From: Lachnospiraceae bacterium
Lineage (GTDB): Bacteria > Bacillota > Clostridia > Lachnospirales > Lachnospiraceae
NCBI GenBank assembly: GCA_024681775.1
Contig: JAILAF010000137.1
Span: forward strand, 1 to 46,534
Reading direction: 5' to 3'
DNA: 46,534 nucleotides
The notes beneath the pieces were generated by a model that was given only the letters and a program-made list of their open reading frames with translations, ran no database searches and was not told the DNA's origin. This document shows positions 25,723 through 32,872 of the stretch, piece after piece. The position numbers were made by a program, and so were the translations under genes. How positions within the stretch are numbered: the first letter of the stretch is position 1; each line of letters opens with the position of its first letter.

Positions 25723-28593
25723 TTAATCCGCTACAACGTGAGCATTCTCACAGCCCAGGCAGTAGTACAGGTCGCCACCGGTGGTGATACCCATGTACTT
25801 CTGGGTGTAAACGGTTCCTGCCACGGTGGTGCAGTAGATCACGATGTCTGCGGTATCGCCGTTGTTGGTGATGGCTGCGCAGATGTGCGCACCGTTCATG
25901 TCATCCATGAAGGTATCCCAGTTCCAGTCGCACTCGGGAGTGACGATGCCGTCGTAGCCGCCGCCCCAGCCGAAGTTGTCGGCACGGACCACGCAGTACT
26001 CTGCATAGCCTTCCGCTGCCTCTGCGCTGTGGCCGAAAGCAGTGTTCTGAAGAACGATGACGAAATTGTGCCAGTTGTCGGCGCCGTCGTTGAAATTGGT
26101 GAAGGTGACGTACTCGGTCTCACCCTTTGCAACGGGCTTGACTGCGGAGTGCTGGGTCCACCAGCCGGTGGTGTTGTCCACGTTACCGGTGGTGGTGCCG
26201 TTCATGACGAGGTAAGCCTTCTCCAGGGTCAGGGTCAAATACAGATCGCCGCCGGTCTGAATGCCGGTGTAATCCTGATGATAGACCGCGCCGCTCTGGG
26301 TCAGAGCAACGATGTGGATATCAGCGGTGTCGCCGTTGTTTACCACGGTCAGATCGATGTCTGCGCCGTTGATGTCATCCTTGAAGGTATCCCAGTTCCA
26401 GTCACACTCTGCGGTTGCGATGCCGTCGTAGCCTGCGCCCCAGCCGTAGTTGTCGGCACGGACCACGCCGTACTCCAGATAGCCTTCATAAGCATCTGCG
26501 GAGTGACCGGCGGGAACGTTCTGCAGGATGGCAACGAAGTTCTCCCAGTTGTTCTCACCTGCGGTGTAGTTACGGAAGCTGATGGACTTGGTACCTCCCT
26601 CGGGAACATACCAGACATCACTGAAGGTATTCCAGAAAGGTGCATCCAGATTCATGCTGCCCACCACGGTGGAGTCAAACTGCAGATAAGCCTTCTCCAG
26701 GCTCAGGCAGTAGTACAGGTCGCCGCCGGTAGCAATGCCGGTGTAGCTCTGATGGTACTCGGTTCCTGCGGTGGTTCTTGCAGTGAAGGTGATGTCCGCG
26801 GTGTCGCCGTTGTTGGTAACGGTCAGATCGATGTGCGCGCCGTTGATGTCATCCTTGAAGGTATCCCAGTTCCAGTCGCACTCGGGAGTAACGACGCCGT
26901 CGTAGCCTGCGCCCCAGCCGTAGTTGTCGGCACGGACCACTGCATACTCTGCGTAGCCTTCAGCCGCATCTGCGGAGTGGCCGAACTCGGTGTTCTGCAG
27001 GATAACAACGAAGTTGTCCCAATTCTCTGCGCCGTCGGTGTAGTTGGTAAATCCGATGGTTCTGGACTCGCCTTCGGGCACTGCCCATACGGGAGTGAAC
27101 TCGGTCCAGAATGCACTGGTCATCTCGGGCACGCCAAGGGTCAGGCCTGCATTTGCGGTGATGGTGGCATTCTTCACGGAGAGCAGATCCACGTAGGAGT
27201 TCTGGTTGGTGATAGCAAAGAACAGAGGATCGTCAGCGGAGATGCTCATCTTCGCCACTGCGGTCATGTCCTGAGGAGAGAGGTTGTAGTCCACATTGGA
27301 TGCGTACACGGTCAGGGTGTCGCCCTCTCTGGTGATGGTCACGGTGGAGTCAGCTTCTACCATGGAACTCTGGGACCAGGTGTTCCAGTTGCCCCAGGTG
27401 TAATTGTACTCAGCCTTCTCAAACCAGCCTTCGCCGGAAGCGTCTGCATAGAGCAGTCCGTACTCCTTGTAATCGGATGCGTCGGTTGCCGCATTACCGA
27501 AAGCGATGGCGTAGTTGTCCTTGGTATCCAGTCCGTCGGACCAGTTCTTCAGCTTGACCTTGTAGGTCTCGCCTTCCTTGATCTCGGTCTCGCCCACGAA
27601 AGCGCCGCGGAGGGATGCCTTGTAATCGACAGTGCCCAGGCTTGCGGTAGCCTTCTCGTCGGGAGTCACTACCAGCACGCGCTCAGGCTCCTGGAAAGCG
27701 ACAGAGGTGTCACCTGCTGCATACAGACCCTTGATCTGGTCTGCGCTCAGCACGTAGTCATAGATGTAAACCTCGTCAAATGCGCCCTTCATGGTAGCAT
27801 CCCAGTAGTTGATGCCCAGCAGGAAGTCGTAATTATCAGAGGGCTCCATGGAATTCTGAACGATGTTAACAGGTCTTGCATTGCCTTCGGAATCGGTGCC
27901 TACCAGCTCCTCACCGTTCATGTAGAGGTGCGCCTGGATCAGGGTGCCGTCCGCATTGGTCTCCGCGGGATCCACGGTCATGGTGATGTTCACCCACTCG
28001 CGGGTGTGTGCGTTCACATCATCCGCATACCAGTTGGGCCAGGGAGCGCCTTCCGCATTCTGGTCATAAGCCCAGATACTGGGGTAAGAGAGGTCATCAC
28101 TGGTTGGATTCCAGGATGCCCAGGTAAAGTTCACATAGTGCTGGCCGCCGGTGGCATCACCGTGCATATCGGGGCCGTACTGCAGGGTGGGCATGTACTG
28201 CGCATTTCTGGCAGCATAGACCCAGAAGGATACGGTGTACTTCTGGCCGACACCGTTCACATCCAGCTTCAGTCCGTTGACACCGTCGGTGTAGGCCGCC
28301 TGGCCCTTGACACCGGGGATGTAGGTCACTTCATCGTCGATGGCCTGTACCATCGGGGTGGCTGCGGAATCTCTGGCTGCTTTATGAACGCCTGCCTCTC
28401 CGCCGTCCATGGAAAAATAATACTTGTAGTCCTGAGGGATATCCGCAGCGGGAGTGCTTGCGGTCTCACTTCCGGACGACTCCGTTCCCGCATCGGGTGC
28501 AGGAGCCGGCTGGTCCGCGCCTTTTCCGCAGCCTGCCAGCATGGTCACTGCCAGCAAACCGGAAAGCAGAGCGCTAAGGACTTTCTTCTTCAT
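25723..28593 (-). CDS. LamG-domain lipoprotein with three tandem copies of an unrecognised ~155-aa module
   Basis: The 956-aa surface lipoprotein has the lipobox MLAGC with Cys22. A LamG/concanavalin-type domain (about residues 55-330) contains YTVSFWVYAARNAQYMPTLQ. A divergent beta module follows (about 335-485), then three close repeats starting near 489, 646 and 806. Each repeat shares WxNFVxxLQN, a GHSAxAxEGY segment, RADN(Y/F)GWGxGYD, CDWNWDTF and NNGDTADI. No catalytic motif is seen; a multivalent glycan-binding role is inferred. I use the ATG at 28591-28593, 8 nt from AAGGAGG; an upstream frame to 28770 enters the previous gene and is rejected. Confidence 0.85.
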   Translation of the reverse strand: MKKKVLSALLSGLLAVTMLAGCGKGADQPAPAPDAGTESSGSETASTPAADIPQDYKYYFSMDGGEAGVHKAARDSAATPMVQAIDDEVTYIPGVKGQAAYTDGVNGLKLDVNGVGQKYTVSFWVYAARNAQYMPTLQYGPDMHGDATGGQHYVNFTWASWNPTSDDLSYPSIWAYDQNAEGAPWPNWYADDVNAHTREWVNITMTVDPAETNADGTLIQAHLYMNGEELVGTDSEGNARPVNIVQNSMEPSDNYDFLLGINYWDATMKGAFDEVYIYDYVLSADQIKGLYAAGDTSVAFQEPERVLVVTPDEKATASLGTVDYKASLRGAFVGETEIKEGETYKVKLKNWSDGLDTKDNYAIAFGNAATDASDYKEYGLLYADASGEGWFEKAEYNYTWGNWNTWSQSSMVEADSTVTITREGDTLTVYASNVDYNLSPQDMTAVAKMSISADDPLFFAITNQNSYVDLLSVKNATITANAGLTLGVPEMTSAFWTEFTPVWAVPEGESRTIGFTNYTDGAENWDNFVVILQNTEFGHSADAAEGYAEYAVVRADNYGWGAGYDGVVTPECDWNWDTFKDDINGAHIDLTVTNNGDTADITFTARTTAGTEYHQSYTGIATGGDLYYCLSLEKAYLQFDSTVVGSMNLDAPFWNTFSDVWYVPEGGTKSISFRNYTAGENNWENFVAILQNVPAGHSADAYEGYLEYGVVRADNYGWGAGYDGIATAECDWNWDTFKDDINGADIDLTVVNNGDTADIHIVALTQSGAVYHQDYTGIQTGGDLYLTLTLEKAYLVMNGTTTGNVDNTTGWWTQHSAVKPVAKGETEYVTFTNFNDGADNWHNFVIVLQNTAFGHSAEAAEGYAEYCVVRADNFGWGGGYDGIVTPECDWNWDTFMDDMNGAHICAAITNNGDTADIVIYCTTVAGTVYTQKYMGITTGGDLYYCLGCENAHVVAD
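25726..27132 (-). repeat. Three tandem in-frame repeats of about 475 bp
   Basis: Three units, roughly 26690-27132, 26220-26656 and 25726-26177, share long near-identical stretches. An example is the segment around GGTATCCCAGTTCCAGTC, seen near 25910, 26390 and 26865. Similarity extends through most of each unit, indicating fairly recent duplication inside the LamG lipoprotein gene. Confidence 0.8.
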
Positions 28594-28617
28594 AGGTATT
28601 TCCTCCTTTTTTATTTT

Positions 28618-28648
28618 CGCCGGGCCGCATTTTGCCTCCGGCCCGGCG
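28618..28648 (-). other. Strong GC hairpin between binding protein and LamG gene
   Basis: CGCCGGGCC (28618-28626) pairs perfectly with GGCCCGGCG (28640-28648). On the minus strand it is followed by an A-rich stretch, not T's, so it is not an intrinsic terminator. Such hairpins often protect the upstream binding-protein message and set its higher level; that role here is inferred. Confidence 0.6.
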
Positions 28649-28697
28649 TTCCCGTTCCAATGAATTTTGCGAAATCGATGGTTACGGTAGCTTTTTC

Positions 28698-30278
28698 TTA
28701 TTTGGTCCCGACAGGTCTCTCGGGGATACCGGTCATGACGCCCTGTGCGTCGATGACGGACTGATACCATGCGATCTCCGCATCATCCAGCACGTCGTAT
28801 CCTTCGGGTCCGAAGTACTTCAGCTGATAGAGTGCATGATAGTAATTGGCCATCAGGTTTGCCTCTTCCACATAATCGGCAGCCTTACCCAGGCCTTCGT
28901 CCACGATGTTGTGGATACCTGCGGAAGAAACGCCGGGAGCGGTCTGAGAGTTGAAGTACTGATCGCAGAAGTTCCAATAGCCTGCGATGTTGTACCAGCC
29001 GTAGGGAACGGGTCTCTGCAGTGCATCAAAGAACTTGTCCCAGTAGGGCTTGTGCGCCTCGTCCTGGGGGAAGAGGGTCTTGTAAGCGCTCATGACCTCA
29101 GGATCGGTGGTCATGGGGAAAGGCATGTTGGCAGCCTTCAGCGGCACGCCGGATGCATTGACATTGCTCTCGTCGGAGTAGATGGCGATTCTCTCCAGCC
29201 ATCCTTCCTTGCCCCAGTTCATCCACTTCAGCAGCAGATATGCCTCATAGGGATGATCGCAGGCATAGGAGACGCCGCCCAGGTACATGTTGCCCAGGGT
29301 ATTGTGCTGGGTCTCGCCGGTGACGGCGGGCGTAACGAAAGGATAGATATCCAGGCCGTACTGCTCCTGGTATCCTGCGGTGTTCCACAGGTTCTGGAAG
29401 GTCCAGAAGCCCTCGGAGAACACTGCCACATGGCCGGTAGCGCCGAAGTATGCGCTGTAGTCGCCGGACCAGTCTTCCATGGCCTGGGTGTTCTGCTGGG
29501 GTGCCACATAGCCGGTCAGCTTCAGGTCGGAGAACTGCTGCTCTCCCACTGCCCAGTACTGCAGGTCAAAATCGGTTCCGTCGTATCCGAACTCACCCTT
29601 GATGGTGCGCTCGGAAGCAGTGCAGGCTGCGATGCCGTAGAGGGAATCGAGGCGGTTGTAGTAGCCCAGTCCGTAGTACTTCATGCCGGTACGGTCATCC
29701 ACGGTAGCGTCTTTGATGAGCTGGATCATGGTCTCCCAGTCCCAGGTATCGGGATCGGGCATTTCCAGGTTCAGCTTATCCAGCACATTCTTGTCGATGA
29801 AGATGGCGCAGGGCTGATACCAGGTGGGCATTGCGTAACGATGGTTGGTATCGAAGCAGCCGATGCCGTACTCCTGGATGGTGGAAGCGAGCATTGCGGT
29901 CTCGGGGTCATTGTCCACATACTCGGAGATGTCCACCCACCACTGGTTTGCCAGAGCGGTATCGGAGTCGGTTGCAAGGAATACATCCGGAAACTCGTTG
30001 TTGGATGCAGCAGCGGTCAGGTCGGTGCTCATGTCGGTGATGACCTTGCACTCCACCTTGATGTTGGGGTACTTCACCATGAACTTTTCAGCCAGGGTGT
30101 TGATCATGTCCTCATCCTCGTAGTGCCAGTAGGTGAGGGTGATCTTGTCGGTGGTGGTGCCGTCGGCACCCGCACCGTCTCCGCCGCTTCCTCCATCGGA
30201 AGAACCGCCGGATCCGCAGCTTGCAAGGCCGAAGATCATTGAGACTGCAAGCAATGCGCTGAGTAACTTCTTTTTCAT
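28698..30278 (-). CDS. Extracellular solute-binding lipoprotein of a sugar ABC importer
   Basis: The 526-aa family 1 binding protein has the lipobox FGLASC with Cys21, followed by a glycine/serine linker. The mature part begins KITLTYWHYEDEDMINTLAEKF, typical of oligosaccharide-binding proteins. It would deliver oligosaccharides to the permease pair encoded upstream. Its 5' side is a 535-bp structured spacer, and AAGGAGG lies 8 nt before the ATG. Substrate is inferred from the GH43 neighbours only. Confidence 0.9.
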   Translation of the reverse strand: MKKKLLSALLAVSMIFGLASCGSGGSSDGGSGGDGAGADGTTTDKITLTYWHYEDEDMINTLAEKFMVKYPNIKVECKVITDMSTDLTAAASNNEFPDVFLATDSDTALANQWWVDISEYVDNDPETAMLASTIQEYGIGCFDTNHRYAMPTWYQPCAIFIDKNVLDKLNLEMPDPDTWDWETMIQLIKDATVDDRTGMKYYGLGYYNRLDSLYGIAACTASERTIKGEFGYDGTDFDLQYWAVGEQQFSDLKLTGYVAPQQNTQAMEDWSGDYSAYFGATGHVAVFSEGFWTFQNLWNTAGYQEQYGLDIYPFVTPAVTGETQHNTLGNMYLGGVSYACDHPYEAYLLLKWMNWGKEGWLERIAIYSDESNVNASGVPLKAANMPFPMTTDPEVMSAYKTLFPQDEAHKPYWDKFFDALQRPVPYGWYNIAGYWNFCDQYFNSQTAPGVSSAGIHNIVDEGLGKAADYVEEANLMANYYHALYQLKYFGPEGYDVLDDAEIAWYQSVIDAQGVMTGIPERPVGTK

Positions 30279-30508
30279 AGATATCCTCCTTTTCTTATCT
30301 CCATCCCCACATGAGGGTTAGATTCGTGATGTTGTTTATTTTCTGACTAAGTGGCGGGCCCCACCCGCAGATTCTTCCGCGGGGGCTCCGCTCCCGCCTA
30401 TATCCTCGCGCATCAGTACTAAACTCGCAGCCCTGACAGGCTGCTCGTTAAGTGCTGGCGCTCCGGTACGGCCCCCGCCGGAATGAATCTGCGGTCGTGG
30501 CCCTGACT

Positions 30509-30535
30509 GTGCGAAGAATCCACTGCTTCGAGCGA
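30509..30535 (-). repeat. Decayed copy D of the structured repeat core
   Basis: GAATC-CACT-GCTTC with the flanking GAA/GA loop and TGC/GCG matches the repeat core. One inner pair is broken and the outer helix is not recognisable. It lies about 175 bp from copy C in the same orientation. Confidence 0.65.
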
Positions 30536-30638
30536 TTGGGATCTCTTGTTGAATCCGAGCCCCGGTTAGTCCCCGGAATCATCCCACCGAGGCACATTCC
30601 GCAGCGTCGGCCCTTGGCTTGCGTACTTTGCAAGCTGT

Positions 30639-30720
30639 CCGATATCGCACGAAGTGCGATTCGGGCTTCACTTAGATAGCCTTCGCGAAGAAGCCACTGC
30701 TTCGAGCGATTAGGCTATCT
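30639..30720 (-). repeat. Two-stem structured intergenic repeat, copy C (sugar locus)
   Basis: Hairpin CCGA-ta-TCGCAC-GAA-GTGCGA-t-TCGG (30639-30664) is followed after 9 nt by the branched stem. The outer helix AGATAGCCT/AGGCTATCT (30674-30682/30712-30720) encloses TCGC/GCGA, the GAA/GA loop, GAAGC/GCTTC and the loop CACT, with a TT bulge at 30710-30711. The plan and the 7-9 nt gap match copies A and B, although the outer helix sequence is different. Confidence 0.8.
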
Positions 30721-30813
30721 TAATGAAGCTACTGCATGCGCGAGGAAACTGGCGACAGCGTATGCCGAGGGGGATATTCCGGGGGCAAACACAGGGGCGA
30801 CAATTCCAGTTTT

Positions 30814-31872
30814 TTATTCGCCCGTAATACCCGTCCGATCGATACTCTCCACGAAGTGCCGCTGCAGGAAGAAGTACATGATCAGCAGTGGCAGGATCGT
30901 TAGCGAAGTAGCCGCCATGCGGACCGACTCGCTTAAGGATGTGGCCGCATCTCCCGTGGAGACCCGGTCACTGTAGGTCGTGTTGAAATCCTTCAGCTGG
31001 ATCACCAGGTTGTTCCAGAAACTGTTGGTACTTGCGATCCCCTTCACATAGAGCTCCGTTAGGTAGGACTCGTTCCAGTACCATACGAAGCAGAACAGAA
31101 ATACCGTCAGGATGGCCGGGCCGGCGGAAGGAATGGCGATCCGCACAAAGGACTTGAAATACCCTGCGCCGTCGATCTGCGCCGCCTCGATCAGCACCCT
31201 CGGCACCTGCCGGAAGAACTGGTAGAAGATCAGAACGAAGATCTGTGCGTTCAGTCCGTTGCCCAGAGCTGCAGGAAAAATGAAGGCCCAGAGAGAACCC
31301 GTCATCTTCAGGTTGCTGTAGAGCACGTAGGTGGGGATCATCGTCACCTGACTGGGCAGGATGTAGCTGAAGAGCAGCAACGCCATCATCAGTTTTTTCC
31401 CGCGGAACTCAAATGTGGCGAAGCCGTAGCCGGCCACCATGCAGGAAGCCACGCTGAGGACCGTGGGGATCCCCGCGATGACGATCCCCTTCAGGAAAGA
31501 TCTCCAGAAATCCATGCTCCGTCCCGCATCGATGTAATTCTGAATGTAGAACGTGCTGGGGATCCATTTGACCGAGGAATCCAGCAGGTCATTCTGGTTC
31601 ATCATACTGGTACTGAACATATTGATCACCGGATAGAGATAAATGAACCCGATGGCGATCAGCAGAGCGTAGACCACGAACTGCTTCAGGAAGCCCTGCT
31701 TTTCCTTCGTGCCGAAGAGAAAACGGTGTATCTTCTCTTTTGTGAGATGCGTTTTCATCCAAAGGAGCACCGCATCCGGGAAGGAAGCTTTTCCCGCGGC
31801 ATCAGTAGTCGCCTGAGCCGTCGTAGGTGTGGTACTTCCGCTTCTTTCTTGCTTTTTCGAGTTTCTTGACAT
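30814..31872 (-). CDS. Sugar ABC transporter permease, MalG/LacG type
   Basis: The 352-aa inner-membrane permease has about six membrane helices and the ATPase-contact EAA loop EAAQIDGAGYFKSFVRIAIPSAGP. It has an unusually long charged N-terminus of about 65 residues before the first helix. Its start overlaps the preceding permease gene by 71 nt. The overlap is supported by AGGAGGT 9 nt upstream of the ATG at 31870-31872. It pairs with the 348-aa permease. Confidence 0.9.
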   Translation of the reverse strand: MSRNSKKQERSGSTTPTTAQATTDAAGKASFPDAVLLWMKTHLTKEKIHRFLFGTKEKQGFLKQFVVYALLIAIGFIYLYPVINMFSTSMMNQNDLLDSSVKWIPSTFYIQNYIDAGRSMDFWRSFLKGIVIAGIPTVLSVASCMVAGYGFATFEFRGKKLMMALLLFSYILPSQVTMIPTYVLYSNLKMTGSLWAFIFPAALGNGLNAQIFVLIFYQFFRQVPRVLIEAAQIDGAGYFKSFVRIAIPSAGPAILTVFLFCFVWYWNESYLTELYVKGIASTNSFWNNLVIQLKDFNTTYSDRVSTGDAATSLSESVRMAATSLTILPLLIMYFFLQRHFVESIDRTGITGE

Positions 31873-32848
31873 TCCGTGCGGACCTCCTTTCTATCTTTTT
31901 CACCAGCCGCCGCTCCTTCTTCTCCGCCCGGAGCCGCTTCTTTACCATGCGATCGTAGACATCCTTCTTTGAACCCAGCAGCAGGAAGAACAGAAGGACG
32001 ATCAGCGTTACCATGATCGCGTAGATCCATGCCATGGCCGTTGCATACCCGTAGCCTCTTTCTGCCGTTGCCGAGAACATCGTGGTCTTGATCATGACGA
32101 TCAGCTCATTCTGCTCGTTGCTGGAGAGGAAGATCACGGTGTAGACCGCATTGATCAGGATCATGGGCTTGATGGTGGGAAGTGTGATCTTCCAGAAGCA
32201 CTCCCACTGGGAACCGCCGTCGATCTTCGCCGCTTCATACAGACCGGGATCGATCTTTTGCAGCGCGGACAGGAAGATCAGAATCTGCACGCCGGAGTAC
32301 CAGAGGATCATGATCATGTTCCCGAAAAGGGAACCCAAGCTCTCCGCCACCGAGGTGGGGAGAAAGGTATCAAAGGCATTCACCACCGCCTGGGTGTTCA
32401 GGGCGGGGATGGAAGCAGCGCCCTCACTCACCAGCATGTTCATCACGGGGCCGGATACGATGATCACCGGCAGGAAAAAGATGAGCCGGAAAAAGCCCCT
32501 GGCTTTGATCTTGCCGTTGAGCATCATGGCGATGATCAAAGCGAAGACCACGATGATGGGCACCTCCAGGATGGTCTGCCAGACGTAGGTCACCAGCCCC
32601 TGCAGGAAGTCCGGATCCTCCAGCCAGATCTGGGTGAGATTGCCGGTGCCGATGTAGGTAAACTCCAGCCCCCGGCGAACCTTGATCTTGAACCAGATAT
32701 AGTAGAAGGCCTCGCACATGGGGATGAAGGTAAAGAGCAGGGTACCGATGAGCCAGGTGGATATGAAAGCCCATCCTGCCCTCTCCTGACGCCTTTCCAG
32801 TTTTCCCAGCTTTCCTCTGGGTGTTTTTTTCTCTTTCAGCTTGCTCAT
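31802..32848 (-). CDS. Sugar ABC transporter permease, MalF/LplB type
   Basis: The 348-aa permease has about six helices and the EAA loop EAAKIDGGSQWECFWKITLPTIKP. The C-terminal ~55 residues form an exceptionally lysine/arginine-rich cytoplasmic tail (RRLVKKIERRSARNVKKLEK), partly encoded in the overlap with the next gene. GAGGTTAAC precedes the ATG. It follows the DUF5696-type gene. Confidence 0.9.
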   Translation of the reverse strand: MSKLKEKKTPRGKLGKLERRQERAGWAFISTWLIGTLLFTFIPMCEAFYYIWFKIKVRRGLEFTYIGTGNLTQIWLEDPDFLQGLVTYVWQTILEVPIIVVFALIIAMMLNGKIKARGFFRLIFFLPVIIVSGPVMNMLVSEGAASIPALNTQAVVNAFDTFLPTSVAESLGSLFGNMIMILWYSGVQILIFLSALQKIDPGLYEAAKIDGGSQWECFWKITLPTIKPMILINAVYTVIFLSSNEQNELIVMIKTTMFSATAERGYGYATAMAWIYAIMVTLIVLLFFLLLGSKKDVYDRMVKKRLRAEKKERRLVKKIERRSARNVKKLEKARKKRKYHTYDGSGDY

Positions 32849-32872
32849 GTTAACCTCTTCGGTTTCGGACCA

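Larger units (their letters stand above)
30279..30813 (-). ncRNA. 535-bp structured gap, candidate large RNA structure or MITE
   Basis: No supported coding frame is present. TCCTCGCGCAT-CAGTA (30403-30418) and TACTG-c-ATGCGCGAGGA (30730-30746) form a 16-bp inverted repeat enclosing 344 bp. Inside are GCAGCC/GGCTGC (30427-30444) with flanking pairs, GCTTGC/GCAAGC (about 30617-30635), and two copies of the structured repeat. CCGCAGATTC (30365-30374) pairs with GAATCTGCGG (30485-30494), crossing the long helix as a pseudoknot or alternative fold would. It is transcribed within the sugar operon, between permease and binding-protein genes. RNA versus transposed DNA element is unresolved. Confidence 0.45.

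Noticed and set aside
25726..27132. CRISPR-like periodic repeats
   Set aside because: The period is about 475 bp and the repeats are in-frame protein modules, not short repeats with unique spacers.
25711..28764. A 1017-codon open frame opposite the LamG lipoprotein gene
   Set aside because: The minus-strand frame has a lipobox, a LamG domain and tandem modules; the plus frame is a low-complexity G/V/H-rich mirror of it.
28594..28770. N-terminal extension of the LamG lipoprotein
   Set aside because: The extension is arginine/histidine-rich, overlaps the preceding gene and would bury the signal peptide; AAGGAGG marks the ATG at 28593.
28632..30242. Open frame opposite the solute-binding lipoprotein gene
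   Set aside because: The minus strand encodes a full binding protein with lipobox and binding site; the plus frame has neither family features nor a start signal.
30403..30746. Insertion sequence with a transposase
   Set aside because: The inverted repeat encloses only 344 bp with no supported coding frame and no visible target duplication; at most a non-autonomous element.
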